From NCBI GenBank assembly GCA_947627325.1, contig CANQVO010000007.1, positions 1 through 64,000 on the forward strand: a stretch of 64,000 nucleotides of DNA. The letters are read 5' to 3'. The translations under genes were made by a program, and so were the position numbers. Below, piece after piece: positions 50,542 to 59,911 of the stretch (the stretch's first letter is position 1; the number at the start of each line of letters is the position of its first letter). This DNA comes from an uncultured Oscillospiraceae bacterium. GTDB taxonomy: Bacteria; Bacillota; Clostridia; Oscillospirales; Oscillospiraceae. Below the pieces are notes generated by a model. That model was not told the DNA's origin. It ran no database searches and saw nothing but the letters and a program-made list of their open reading frames with translations.

Positions 50542-51846
50542 ATGAACAAGAAGAGGTTCCTTGCTCTGCTGCTGGCCGCGCTGATGCTGGTCAGCGTCCT
50601 GGCCGCCTGCTCCAAGAAGGGCGGCGAGACCGCGCAGACCCCCGGGGGTGAGGGCGAAGGCGAAGGCGCCCCCGCCGCCACCACGGTGGCCAACAAGGAC
50701 AAGCCCCTGGTGTGGTTCAACCGTCAGCCCTCCAACAGCTCCACCGGCGAGCTGGACATGACCGCCATGAACTTCAACCCGGACACCTACTATGTCGGCT
50801 TTGACGCCAACCAGGGCGCCGAGCTCCAGGGCACCATGATCCTGGACTACATCACCGCCAACATCGACACCATTGACCGCAACGGCGACGGCATCATCGG
50901 CTACGTCCTGGCCATCGGCGACATCGGCCACAACGACTCCGTGGCCCGTACCCGGGGCGTCCGCAAGGCTCTGGATACCGCCGTGGAGAAGGACGGCGCC
51001 ATCGACAGCGCCGCCGTGGGCACCAACACCGACGGCTCCGCCACCTCCGTGAAGGACGGCACCCTGGAGATCAACGGCCAGACCTACACCGTCCGTGAGC
51101 TGGCCTCTCAGGAGATGAAGAACTCCGCCGGCGCCACCTGGGACGCCTCCACCGCCGGCAACGCCATCAACACCTGGACCGCCACTTTCGGCGACCAGAT
51201 CGACGTGGTGGCCTCCAACAACGACGGCATGGGCATGGCGATGTTCCTGGCCTGGTCCAAGGCCAACAACGTCCCCACCTTCGGCTATGACGCCAACTCC
51301 GACGCCGTGGCCGCCATCGCCGAGGGCTACGGCGGCACCATCAGCCAGCACGCCGACGTGCAGGCCTACCTGACCCTGCGCGTTCTGCGTAACGCCCTGG
51401 ACGGCGTGGACGTGGACACCGGCATCGGCACCCCCGACGACGCGGGCAACGTCCTCAGCGACGACGTGTACAAGTACAACGCCGACGAGCGCTCCTACTA
51501 CGCTCTGAACGTGGCCGTCACCGCCGAGAACTACCAGGACTTCCTGGACGCCACCGTGACCTACGCCCCCGTCTCCAACCAGCTCAGCGCGGACGCCCAT
51601 CCCACCAAGAACGTGTGGCTGGACATCTACAACTCCGCCGATAACTTCCTCAGCGCCACCTATCAGCCCCTGCTGCAGAACTACGACGATCTGCTCAACC
51701 TGAACGTGGAGTACATCGGCGGCGACGGCCAGACCGAGGGCAACATCACCAACCGTCTGTCCAACCCCAGCCAGTACGACGCCTTCGCCATCAACATGGT
51801 GAAGACCGACAACGCGGCTGCCTACACCGGCCTGCTCAACCAGTAA
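50542..51846 (+). CDS. mglB: Galactose/methyl-galactoside ABC importer, substrate-binding lipoprotein
   Basis: 434 residues, longer than the E. coli protein (about 330). Signal peptide with lipobox SVLAAC (Cys about 23), a Gly/Glu-rich linker, then a type I periplasmic-binding fold: YYVGFDANQGAELQGTMILD, DGDGIIGYVLAIGD-type loop (here RNGDGIIGYVLAIGDIGHND), VVASNNDGMGMAMFLA and GYDANSDAVAAIAEG. These Asp/Asn residues match MglB ligand residues. Strong codon bias. Followed by a large hairpin that may protect its mRNA. Confidence 0.92.
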   Translation: MNKKRFLALLLAALMLVSVLAACSKKGGETAQTPGGEGEGEGAPAATTVANKDKPLVWFNRQPSNSSTGELDMTAMNFNPDTYYVGFDANQGAELQGTMILDYITANIDTIDRNGDGIIGYVLAIGDIGHNDSVARTRGVRKALDTAVEKDGAIDSAAVGTNTDGSATSVKDGTLEINGQTYTVRELASQEMKNSAGATWDASTAGNAINTWTATFGDQIDVVASNNDGMGMAMFLAWSKANNVPTFGYDANSDAVAAIAEGYGGTISQHADVQAYLTLRVLRNALDGVDVDTGIGTPDDAGNVLSDDVYKYNADERSYYALNVAVTAENYQDFLDATVTYAPVSNQLSADAHPTKNVWLDIYNSADNFLSATYQPLLQNYDDLLNLNVEYIGGDGQTEGNITNRLSNPSQYDAFAINMVKTDNAAAYTGLLNQ

Positions 51847-51907
51847 GCCGGCGCCCAGCCGCCCTGTGAGCGCGGATCTGTTCCGCGCGTAAGTTGACCG
51901 TTCGCAC

Positions 51908-51962
51908 TCAGGGAGAGTAACCTCCCCGGCCGGGGTCCCGGTCGGGGAGGGGCTCTCCCTGA
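51908..51962 (+). other. Large stable hairpin between mglB and mglA
   Basis: TCAGGGAGAG ... CTCTCCCTGA encloses CCTCCCCG ... CGGGGAGG and a CCGG-GGTC-CCGG tip, giving over 20 pairs in 55 bases. There is no T-run after it, so it is more likely an mRNA-stabilising or processing element that raises mglB over mglAC, or a weak terminator. Confidence 0.75.
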
Positions 51963-52027
51963 CGTGCAAAACGGCGCCGCCCGGGGGGAGCCCCCGGAAA
52001 ACGCATACCATGTGGGGAGTGAGGAGT

Positions 52028-53536
52028 ATGGCGCAGGAAAAAGACGACATTGTCCTGTCTATCCGCGGGATGAGCAAGTCGTTTGGCCGAAATCGGGTCC
52101 TGGACCACATCGACCTGGATGTGAAACGGGGCACGGTCATGGGCCTGATGGGCGAGAACGGCGCGGGTAAATCCACCATGATGAAGTGCCTGTTCGGCAC
52201 CTACCAGAAGGACGAGGGGAAGATCTTCTTAAACGGAAAAGAGATCAGCTTTTCCGGGCCGAAGGACGCCCTGGAAAACGGGATCGCCATGGTCCACCAG
52301 GAGCTGAACCAATGCCTGGAGCGGAGCGTCACGGACAATCTGTTTTTGGGCCGTTACCCCACCAACTCCCTGGGGATCGTGGACGAGGGGAACATGAAAA
52401 AGAAGGCGGCGGAGCTGTTCCGCAAGCTGGGCATCACGGTAAACCTGAACCAGCCCATGCGGAATATGTCCGTCTCCCAGCGCCAGATGTGCGAGATCGC
52501 CAAGGCCATCTCCTACAACGCCCAGGTGATCGTTCTGGACGAGCCCACCTCCTCCCTGACCATCCAGGAGGTCAACAAGCTCTTTGAGATGATGCGGATG
52601 CTCAAGGACCAGGGCATCTCCCTCATTTACATCTCCCACAAGATGGACGAGATCTTTGAGATCTGCGACGAGATCTCCGTCCTCCGGGACGGCAAGCTGG
52701 TGATGACCAAGCCCACCGGCCAGACCAACATGAACGAACTGATCACCGCCATGGTGGGCCGCTCTCTGGAGAGCCGCTTCCCGCCGGTGGACAACACCCC
52801 GGGGGATGTGATCTTCTCCGTACAGCACCTGTCCACCAAGTACGCCCCCCACCTCCAGGACGTGACCTTCGACGTGCGGGAGGGTGAGATCTTCGGCCTC
52901 TACGGCCTGGTGGGCGCCGGGCGAACGGAGCTGCTGGAGACCATTTTCGGCGTGCGGACCCGCGCCTCGGGCCGGGTCTACTTTAAGGGCCGATTGATGA
53001 ACTTCTCCAGCGCCAAGGAGGCCATCGATCACGGCTTTGCCATGATCACAGAGGAGCGCAAGGCCAACGGCCTGTTCCTCAAATGCGATCTCACCTTCAA
53101 CACCACCATCGCCAACCTGGAGCAGTACAAGTCCGGCATCGCCCTGTCCGACGCCAAGATGGTGAAGGCCACCAGCAAGGAGATCAAGACCATGCGGACC
53201 AAGTGCATGGGGCCGGACGACATGATCACAAGCCTGTCCGGCGGCAACCAGCAGAAGGTGATCTTCGGCAAGTGGCTGGAGCGGGCGCCCCAGGTCTTTA
53301 TGATGGACGAACCCACCCGCGGCATCGACGTGGGCGCCAAGTACGAGATCTACGAGCTCATCATCCGCATGGCCAAGCAGGGCAAGACCATCATCGTGGT
53401 CTCCTCGGAAATGCCGGAGATCTTGGGTATCACCAACCGCATCGGGGTGATGTCCAACGGCTATCTCTCCGGCATTGTGAACACGTCGGAGACCAACCAG
53501 GAAGAGCTCTTGCGCCTCAGCGCGAAATACCTGTAA
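52028..53536 (+). CDS. mglA: Galactose/methyl-galactoside ABC importer ATP-binding protein
   Basis: 502 residues with two ATP-binding domains. First: Walker A GENGAGKST, signature NMSVSQRQMCEIAKAI, Walker B VIVLDEPTSSL. Second: degenerate Walker A GLVGAGRTEL, signature LSGGNQQKVIFGKWL, Walker B VFMMDEPTRGIDVG. The asymmetric pair is normal for sugar importers of this type. ATG 52028 has GTGAGGAG. It powers MglC. Confidence 0.95.
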   Translation: MAQEKDDIVLSIRGMSKSFGRNRVLDHIDLDVKRGTVMGLMGENGAGKSTMMKCLFGTYQKDEGKIFLNGKEISFSGPKDALENGIAMVHQELNQCLERSVTDNLFLGRYPTNSLGIVDEGNMKKKAAELFRKLGITVNLNQPMRNMSVSQRQMCEIAKAISYNAQVIVLDEPTSSLTIQEVNKLFEMMRMLKDQGISLIYISHKMDEIFEICDEISVLRDGKLVMTKPTGQTNMNELITAMVGRSLESRFPPVDNTPGDVIFSVQHLSTKYAPHLQDVTFDVREGEIFGLYGLVGAGRTELLETIFGVRTRASGRVYFKGRLMNFSSAKEAIDHGFAMITEERKANGLFLKCDLTFNTTIANLEQYKSGIALSDAKMVKATSKEIKTMRTKCMGPDDMITSLSGGNQQKVIFGKWLERAPQVFMMDEPTRGIDVGAKYEIYELIIRMAKQGKTIIVVSSEMPEILGITNRIGVMSNGYLSGIVNTSETNQEELLRLSAKYL

Positions 53537-53551
53537 GGGGGAGGAGTACAT

Positions 53552-55204
53552 ATGGCGGACAACACAAAGATCCTGACAGCGGAGCAGGAGGCTCAGCTGC
53601 GTAAGCCCATGGACGACTACGTGGGCGCCGTCCAGGCCAAGATCGACGCCCTGCGGAAGGACGGCACCGACAGGGTGGTGGAGATCCAGGACGCCCTGGA
53701 CAACCTCAAGCGCGACCGCATCTACACCGCCCAGGAGAAAAAGGACCGGGCGGCCCAGCTGGGGGCGGAGCTGAAGAAGGCCAAGGAGGCGGAGGCCCAG
53801 AGCAAGGGCCAGATCGCCAAGCTCATCGCCGACGCGGAGAGCTACCTGAAGGCCCACTTCAACGACTACTACCAGGCGGTGAAGGCCAGCTGCAAGCTGG
53901 AGGTGGTCCAGGCCAAGGCCAAGTACAGCGAGGCGGTGGCCCAGCTGAAGAAGGACCACCAGGAGATCCTGGCCAAGCTCACCGACCACCACGAGATCAA
54001 GGACGAGAAGTACGTCTACAAAAACCGTCTCTTTGACGCGAAGATGCAGCTGGCCAAGGACCTCCAGGATATCAAGGACCGCCGCCACGGGGCGCTGGAC
54101 CACAAATACCACCTGATCGACCTTCTGCGGATGTCCAAGTTCACCCCCGCCCAGTCCATCGCCCAGCGGTGGGAGAACTACCGCTACACCTTCAGCCTCC
54201 GCAACTTCCTGCTGCGTAACGGCCTCTACCTGGCCATCGCCATCATCTTCATCCTCCTTTGCATCATCACCCCCATCGTCAAGGGCGGGATCCAACTGCT
54301 GACGGTGAACAACATCCTGAACATCCTCCAGCAGGCCTCCCCCCGGATGTTCCTGGCCCTGGGCGTGGCGGGCCTCATCATGCTGGCGGGCACCGACCTG
54401 TCCATCGGCCGCATGGTGGGCATGGGCATGACCGCCGCCACCATCATCATGCACAACGGCATCAACACCGGCGGCGTCTTCGGCCACATCTTCGACTTCA
54501 CCGGCATGCCGGTGGTGGGCCGGGTGATCCTGGCGCTGGTGGTCTGCATCATCCTGTGTACCATCTTCACCACCATCGCCGGCTTCTTCACCGCCAAGTT
54601 CAAGATGCACCCCTTCATCTCCACCATGGCCAATATGCTGGTCATCTTCGGCCTGGTGACCTACGCCACCAAGGGCGTGTCCTTCGGCGGCATCGAATCC
54701 TCCATCCACGACATGATCATGCCCCGGTGGAACGGCTTCCCGGTGATCATCCTGTGGGCGGTGGCGGCGGTGGCCATTGTGTGGTTCATCTGGAACAAGA
54801 CTACTTTTGGCAAGAACCTCTACGCCGTGGGCGGCAACCCGGAGGCGGCGGCGGTGTCCGGCATCTCCGTCTTCGCCGTCACGGTGGGGGCCTTCATTAT
54901 GGCCGGCATCCTCTACGGCTTCGGCTCCTGGCTGGAGTGCATTCGGATGTTCGGCTCCGGCTCCGCCTCCTACGGCCAGGGCTGGGAGATGGACGCCATC
55001 GCGGCCTGCGTGGTGGGCGGCGTGTCCTTCACCGGCGGCATCGGCAAGATCTCCGGCGTGGTCACCGGCGTGTTCATCTTCACCGCCCTGACCTACTCCC
55101 TGACCACCCTGGGCATCGACGCCAACCTCCAGTTCGTCTTCTCCGGCATCATCATCCTGGTGGCCGTGACCCTGGACTGCTTGAAGTACGTCCAGAAGAA
55201 GTAA
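53552..55204 (+). CDS. mglC: Galactose/methyl-galactoside importer permease with long N-terminal coiled coil
   Basis: 550 residues. The C-terminal 330 are a standard MglC permease (helices from about residue 222; LALGVAGLIMLAGTDLSIGR, YAVGGNPEAAAVSGI, CVVGGVSFTGGIG). The first 210 are soluble, charged and helical (ALRKDGTDRVVEIQDALDNL, AQLGAELKKAKEAEAQSKGQ, AVAQLKKDHQEILAKLTDHH), i.e. a coiled coil absent from E. coli MglC. No internal start fits a shorter protein: GGGGGAGGAG precedes ATG 53552. Confidence 0.93.
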   Translation: MADNTKILTAEQEAQLRKPMDDYVGAVQAKIDALRKDGTDRVVEIQDALDNLKRDRIYTAQEKKDRAAQLGAELKKAKEAEAQSKGQIAKLIADAESYLKAHFNDYYQAVKASCKLEVVQAKAKYSEAVAQLKKDHQEILAKLTDHHEIKDEKYVYKNRLFDAKMQLAKDLQDIKDRRHGALDHKYHLIDLLRMSKFTPAQSIAQRWENYRYTFSLRNFLLRNGLYLAIAIIFILLCIITPIVKGGIQLLTVNNILNILQQASPRMFLALGVAGLIMLAGTDLSIGRMVGMGMTAATIIMHNGINTGGVFGHIFDFTGMPVVGRVILALVVCIILCTIFTTIAGFFTAKFKMHPFISTMANMLVIFGLVTYATKGVSFGGIESSIHDMIMPRWNGFPVIILWAVAAVAIVWFIWNKTTFGKNLYAVGGNPEAAAVSGISVFAVTVGAFIMAGILYGFGSWLECIRMFGSGSASYGQGWEMDAIAACVVGGVSFTGGIGKISGVVTGVFIFTALTYSLTTLGIDANLQFVFSGIIILVAVTLDCLKYVQKK

Positions 55205-55229
55205 GCGCCGCCTGGGCACACAAAACAGC

Positions 55230-55267
55230 AGGGCCGGGCATCCCACGGATGTCCGGCCCTTATTTTA
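55230..55267 (+). terminator. Terminator of mglBAC
   Basis: AGGGCCGGGCATCC/GGATGTCCGGCCCT with CAC in the loop (one G-U pair), then TATTTTAT. Confidence 0.85.
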
Positions 55268-55270
55268 TAG

Positions 55271-55311
55271 AAACATCCCGGAAGGGGCCCTGCCCTTTCC
55301 GGGATGTTTTT
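55271..55311. terminator. Second, bidirectional terminator between mglC and priA
   Basis: AAACATCCCGGAA ... TTCCGGGATGTTTTT with a 13-base loop. T-rich on plus (TTTTTC); the minus strand gives GATGTTTCTATAAAAT and can end the priA operon. Confidence 0.8.
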
Positions 55312-55391
55312 CGCCGTCCGGCCCGCGCGGTCAGGCCGGGGAGGACCGTTTACCGGGGCGGCGCTGGCGGGCTCCGGGGCGCGCGCCGCGC

Positions 55392-57878
55392 CTAGTCCTG
55401 GGGGTTGTGGTCGGCGTACAGGGCCACCTCCCGGTTGTCCTTGTCCTGCTGGGCCAGGCGGAGCAGGTGGGCCAGCAGGGCGCGGATGGGCCCGGCCTGG
55501 CCGGGGGCGCAGGAGAGGGTGAGCTGGTAGCGGTAGCGGTCGTTGAGCTTGTAGATCCCCGCCGGGGCGGGGCCCAGCAGGGCGGCGCCGCAGGGGCGGT
55601 AGTCCGGCCCCTCCAGGGCGGCCAGCAGGCTGTCGGCCAGGCGGCGGACGGCCCGGAGGGCGGCGTGGTCCTGGCGGGCGGAGGCGGTGACCAGAAAGAG
55701 CTCCCGGAAGGGGGGCAGGCCCGCGGCCTGGCGCAGGGCGATCTCGGTCTGGTAAAAGCTGTCGTAGTCCTGCCGCGCGGCGGCGGCGATCACGTCGTTG
55801 TCGGGGGTGTAGGTCTGGATCACCGCCCGGCCCGCCTTGGCCCCCCGGCCCGCCCGGCCCACCACCTGGGTGATGAGGGAGAAGGTCCGCTCGGAGGCCC
55901 GGAAGTCGGGGACGTAGAGGCCGCTGTCCGCCGCCACCACCCCCACCAGGGTGACGTTCTCAAAGTCCAGCCCCTTGGCTACCATCTGGGTGCCCAGCAG
56001 AATGGGGGCCTTCCCCTTGGCGAAGCGGTCCAGGATGGCCTGGTGGCTCCGGCTGGGGGTGACGATGTCCGCGTCCATCCGCAAGATCTCGTGGCCGGGG
56101 AACATCCCCTCCAGCACCTCCTGGAGCCGCTGGGTGCCCGAGCCCACAAAGGCCAGGGGCCCGCCGCAGGAGGGGCACCGCTGAGGCAGGGGCTGGGAGT
56201 GGCCGCAGTGGTGGCACATGAGGCGGCCGTTGGCGGAGTGGTAGGTGAGGTACACCGAGCACCGGGGGCACTGGGGCGCCTCCCCGCACCGCTGGCACAC
56301 CACCCGCTGGCGGGCCCCCCGGCGGTTCAGGAGCAGAATGCTCTGCTCCCCCCGCTGGAGGTTGGCCCGCAGCTCCTCCGCCAGCTCCTGGCCCACGTCG
56401 GTGTCGTTCCCCCGGCGCAGTTCCTTCTTCATGTCGCTGACGATGACCTGGGGCAGGGCCCGCTGGTTGTACCGCCCGGGCAGGGTGAACAGGCGGTAGC
56501 GCCCCGCCTGGGCCAGGCGCATGGTCTCCACCGCCGGGGTGGCCGAGCCCAGCACCAACAGCGCCCCCGCCGCCGCGCAGCGGTACTGGGCCACCTCCCG
56601 GGCGTGGTAGCGGGGGACGTTCTCCGACTTGTACGACCCCTCCTGCTCCTCGTCCAGCACCATCAGCCCCAGGTTTTCCACCGGGGCGAACACGGCGCTC
56701 CGGGCCCCCAGGATCACCCGGGCCGCGCCGGAGCGGCACCGCTTCCACTCGTCATACCGCTGTCCCTCGGTGAGGGAGCTGTGGAGCAGGGCCACGTCGC
56801 TTCCAAAATACCCGGTGAAGATCCGCATGAGCTGGGGGGTCAGGGCGATCTCCGGCACCAGCACCAGGGCGTTTTTTCCCCGCTCCAGGACCGATTGGAT
56901 CAGCCGGATGTACACCTGGGTCTTCCCCGAGCCGGTGACCCCGTACAGCAGGGCCACCCCCGGCTTCTCCCGGCGGCTCAGTTCCTCCAGGGCGTCAAAG
57001 GCCCGCTGTTGGTCCTCGTTCAGGGTGAAGGGCGCCCCCGGCGCGGCCCCGGTCACCTGGGGCCGACGCAGGACCTCCCGGCGCTCCAGCTTCAAGACCC
57101 CCCGCCGGGCCAGGGCCCGGACGGTGGCGGGGGCCGCCCCGGAGAGGTAGCACACGTCCTTCATCCCCCCCTGGCCCACGGCGCAGAGGAGTTCCACGAC
57201 GTTATACTGTAGCGGCGCGCTCTTGCGCCGCTGGGCGGCCCGGGCCAGGGCATCCTCCGGGGGGATGGCCAGGGAGACGGTCTCCTCCGTCTTGTCCCCC
57301 ACGCCCCGCTTGGCGCTGTGGACCACCTCCGCCACCCCGGCGGTCTCCAGGGCCCGCACCGCCCCCATGGGGTCCGCCGTCCCAAAGGCCAGGCGCACCT
57401 CCCCCAGTTCCATGCCCTTCTCCCGGCGCAGGAGGAGCTCCACCAGCCGCTGGGCCCCCTTGTCCTCCCCGGCGGCGGCGTAGGCCGCCTCCCGGTCCAC
57501 CCCCTCCTTCAGCCGGCACAGGTCCTGGACGGAGAACCACAGCCCGGTGGGGAGCATGGCCTTGGCGCACTGGTAGACGGTGCAAAAATAGCGCCGGGAC
57601 ATCCACAGGCAGAGTTTTAGCTCCGCTTGTGAAAGTACCGGCGTATCGTCCAGGGGGGTGAAAAGGGCCTTGAGCCTCCGGCCCTCCCCCGCCTCCAGCG
57701 GGGCCAGGGCCAGCACGAAGCCCTCCACCGCCCGGTTGCCCCGGCCAAAGGGGGCCAGCACCCGCATCCCGGGGGCCAGCCGCTCGGTCAGCTCCGGGGG
57801 GACCAGGTAGGTGTAGGGCCGGTCGATGGCGAAGTTGGCCGAAGAGAGGGCCAGCTTGGCGGTCAGCTGTTCAGCCAC
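55392..57878 (-). CDS. priA: Primosomal replication-restart helicase PriA
   Basis: 828 residues. N-terminal DNA-binding domain, then helicase motifs: Walker A YGVTGSGKTQVYI, motif II LDEEQEGSYKSENVPRYHAR, GSATP, and the zinc region CQRCGEAPQCPRCSVYLTYH ... CHHCGHSQPLPQRCPSC with eight cysteines. Motif II reads DEEQ rather than the usual DEEH. GTG start at 57878, ten bases after the rpoZ stop and without a strong ribosome site, so coupling is likely. Confidence 0.96.
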   Translation of the reverse strand: MAEQLTAKLALSSANFAIDRPYTYLVPPELTERLAPGMRVLAPFGRGNRAVEGFVLALAPLEAGEGRRLKALFTPLDDTPVLSQAELKLCLWMSRRYFCTVYQCAKAMLPTGLWFSVQDLCRLKEGVDREAAYAAAGEDKGAQRLVELLLRREKGMELGEVRLAFGTADPMGAVRALETAGVAEVVHSAKRGVGDKTEETVSLAIPPEDALARAAQRRKSAPLQYNVVELLCAVGQGGMKDVCYLSGAAPATVRALARRGVLKLERREVLRRPQVTGAAPGAPFTLNEDQQRAFDALEELSRREKPGVALLYGVTGSGKTQVYIRLIQSVLERGKNALVLVPEIALTPQLMRIFTGYFGSDVALLHSSLTEGQRYDEWKRCRSGAARVILGARSAVFAPVENLGLMVLDEEQEGSYKSENVPRYHAREVAQYRCAAAGALLVLGSATPAVETMRLAQAGRYRLFTLPGRYNQRALPQVIVSDMKKELRRGNDTDVGQELAEELRANLQRGEQSILLLNRRGARQRVVCQRCGEAPQCPRCSVYLTYHSANGRLMCHHCGHSQPLPQRCPSCGGPLAFVGSGTQRLQEVLEGMFPGHEILRMDADIVTPSRSHQAILDRFAKGKAPILLGTQMVAKGLDFENVTLVGVVAADSGLYVPDFRASERTFSLITQVVGRAGRGAKAGRAVIQTYTPDNDVIAAAARQDYDSFYQTEIALRQAAGLPPFRELFLVTASARQDHAALRAVRRLADSLLAALEGPDYRPCGAALLGPAPAGIYKLNDRYRYQLTLSCAPGQAGPIRALLAHLLRLAQQDKDNREVALYADHNPQD

Positions 57879-57888
57879 GCCGTCAGGC

Positions 57889-58080
57889 TCAGTCGGGCAC
57901 GACCACCTGGCCCTCGGCCAGCTGGCGGATGGCCAGGGTCACGGGCTTATCCTCCAGGGGATAGCCCTCGTCCTCGGCGGCCTGGGCGATCTGGCGGGCC
58001 TGCTGGGCCACCACGTTGACCAGCTTGTAGCGGCTGGGCACCTGGGCCAGCAGTTCGGACATGGCGGGATAGAGCATCAT
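57889..58080 (-). CDS. rpoZ: RNA polymerase omega subunit
   Basis: 63 residues: SRYKLVNVVAQQARQIAQAA, LEDKPVTLAIRQLAEGQV, the omega pattern, slightly shorter than E. coli. Overlaps gmk by four bases (ATGA), as in other Firmicutes. Confidence 0.92.
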   Translation of the reverse strand: MMLYPAMSELLAQVPSRYKLVNVVAQQARQIAQAAEDEGYPLEDKPVTLAIRQLAEGQVVVPD

Positions 58081-58706
58081 AGCGCGGTCACTCCTTCGAT
58101 TTGGGTTTGGATCATGGGCAGTCGCTGTTTCACCCGGCAGCCCTCCGCGGCCAGGATGGACAAGATCTCCTGGGTGGCGTTGGGGACGCTGTCGTTGATG
58201 ACAAGATAGTCGTAAAGGGGGATGTGCTGGTATTCCTTCTTGGCCCGCTCCAGGCGGCCCTGGATGACGCTCTCGTCGTCGGTGGCCCGGCCGTGGAGGC
58301 GGCGGGAGAGCTCTTCAAAGGTGGGGGGGATGACGAAGATGAGCACCGCGTCCGGGCACTTCTGCTTCACCGTGGCCGCCCCCTGGACCTCGATCTCCAA
58401 CAGCACGTCCACCCCCTGGTCCAGCTTGTCCTGGATCACCTTCAGGGAGGTGCCGTAGTAGTTGTCCACATATTTGGCGTACTCCAGAAACTCCTCCCGC
58501 TCTATCATGCCCTCAAATTCCTCCCGGGAGACAAAGCAGTAGTCCACCCCGTCGGCCTCCCCTACCCGGGGGGCGCGGGTGGTGTAGGAGACGGAGAAGT
58601 GGATGTCCTCCCGCTCGCTGAGCAGTTCGGCGATGACGGTTGACTTGCCCACGCCGGAGGGGCCGGAGAGCACGATGAGGGTGCCTTTTGTCTTTTTCTT
58701 TGTCAT
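58077..58706 (-). CDS. gmk: Guanylate kinase
   Basis: 209 residues: P-loop [16 protein letters not shown]-binding [20 protein letters not shown], and LLEIEVQGA. Converts GMP to GDP. Start ATG 58706 overlaps the remA stop. Confidence 0.97.
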   Translation of the reverse strand: MTKKKTKGTLIVLSGPSGVGKSTVIAELLSEREDIHFSVSYTTRAPRVGEADGVDYCFVSREEFEGMIEREEFLEYAKYVDNYYGTSLKVIQDKLDQGVDVLLEIEVQGAATVKQKCPDAVLIFVIPPTFEELSRRLHGRATDDESVIQGRLERAKKEYQHIPLYDYLVINDSVPNATQEILSILAAEGCRVKQRLPMIQTQIEGVTAL

Positions 58707-58966
58707 GGTTCTTCCTCCTGGGAGTCTGTCTCTTTTCCCGTCAGCCGTCCCGCCGCGGCGGCGGTCTGGATGGCGGAGAGGATGATGTGGCCGGAGTCCA
58801 TGATGAGCACCGACCGGGTCTTACGGCCCAGGGTGGCGTCGATGAGAAGGCCCCGGCCCTTGGCGTCCTGGATCATCCGCTTCACCGGGGCGGAGTCCGG
58901 GCTGACCACCGCCACCACCCGTCCGGCGGCCACCAGGTTGCCGTAGCCGATGTTGATGAGCTGCAT
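58703..58966 (-). CDS. remA: RemA/DUF370 regulator
   Basis: 87 residues starting [20 protein letters not shown] then [20 protein letters not shown], the RemA pattern of Firmicutes: DNA-binding matrix and osmoprotection regulator in Bacillus, with a related role presumed here. Between yicC and gmk as in Bacillus. Confidence 0.95.
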   Translation of the reverse strand: MQLINIGYGNLVAAGRVVAVVSPDSAPVKRMIQDAKGRGLLIDATLGRKTRSVLIMDSGHIILSAIQTAAAAGRLTGKETDSQEEEP

Positions 58967-58976
58967 GGCCGGCCCC

Positions 58977-59885
58977 CTACTCGATGTTCTGGACCTGTTC
59001 GCGGATCTTCTCGATCTCCGCCTTCATGTCCACCACCACTTTTGTGACGTTCAGATCGGTGCACTTGGAGCCGATGGTGTTGGCCTCCCGGTTGAACTCC
59101 TGGATGAGGAAGTCCAGCTTCCGGCCGATGGCCCCGCCCCCGGCCAGCAGGTCCCGCAGTTGGGTGATGTGGGAGCGCAGGCGGACCGTCTCCTCGTCCA
59201 CGGCCACCTTGTCGGCAAAGATGGCCGCCTCGGTGAGGATGCGGCCCTCGTCCAGCTGTTTGTTCTCCAGCACCTCCCGCAGCTTGGCCTCCAGCTTCTG
59301 GCGGTAGGCGTTCACCGTCTCCGGGGAGCGGCGCTCCACCTCCCCCACCAGGCCCTCGATGGTCCGGGCCCGGCCCAGGATGTCGGCGCGGAGTTTGTCC
59401 CCCTCCTTGGCGCGCATGGCGTTGAAGTCGGCCAGGGCCAGCCCCAGCGCCTCCAGCAGGTCCGCCTTGACCTCCTCCAGGTCCTCCTCCGGCTTCTCCA
59501 CGCTCAGCACGTCGGGGAAGCGGGCCACCAACTTCAGCCGCTCCAGCGTGGGCTCCGCGCCCCGGGTGGTGACGGCCTCCTTCAGCCCCAGCTCCCCGGC
59601 CAGGCTCTCCAGGGAGGCCATGTAACTGCGGGCCAGCTCCAGATCCGCCTTGACCTGAAGGCCCTGCCCGGCCTCCTCCTTGATGGTGAAAAACACGTCC
59701 ACCTTGCCCCGGCCCACCTGGGCCTGGACCTTTTTTTTCAGCGCGTCCTCGGCGAAGATATAGGCCCTTGGCAGTTTAACGGAGCAGTCCAGATAGCGGT
59801 TGTTCACCGCCCGGATCTCCGCCACCATATTGCGTCCGTGGGCGGTCCGCTCGCCCCGGCCGTAGCCGGTCATGCTCTTGATCAA
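58977..59885 (-). CDS. yicC: YicC/YloC-family endoribonuclease
   Basis: 302 residues starting [12 protein letters not shown], with [18 protein letters not shown] and the C-terminal [20 protein letters not shown] typical of YicC/YloC. These are reported to act as endoribonucleases. Starts at TTG 59885 (AAGGAG upstream), giving the family-standard N-terminus. Confidence 0.93.
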   Translation of the reverse strand: MIKSMTGYGRGERTAHGRNMVAEIRAVNNRYLDCSVKLPRAYIFAEDALKKKVQAQVGRGKVDVFFTIKEEAGQGLQVKADLELARSYMASLESLAGELGLKEAVTTRGAEPTLERLKLVARFPDVLSVEKPEEDLEEVKADLLEALGLALADFNAMRAKEGDKLRADILGRARTIEGLVGEVERRSPETVNAYRQKLEAKLREVLENKQLDEGRILTEAAIFADKVAVDEETVRLRSHITQLRDLLAGGGAIGRKLDFLIQEFNREANTIGSKCTDLNVTKVVVDMKAEIEKIREQVQNIE

Positions 59886-59911
59886 GGTCTCCAGCTCCTT
59901 TTACACAGTCC

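Noticed and set aside
52229-55246. A 1005-codon open frame on the minus strand opposite mglA-mglC
   Set aside because: It is rich in His, Gly, Val and Asp without any domain and mirrors two genes with clear motifs; G+C-rich coding DNA gives such shadows.
55304-55391. Possible attachment site or IS remnant in the mgl-priA gap
   Set aside because: Only two terminator hairpins and G+C-rich sequence; no inverted terminal repeats or target duplication were seen.
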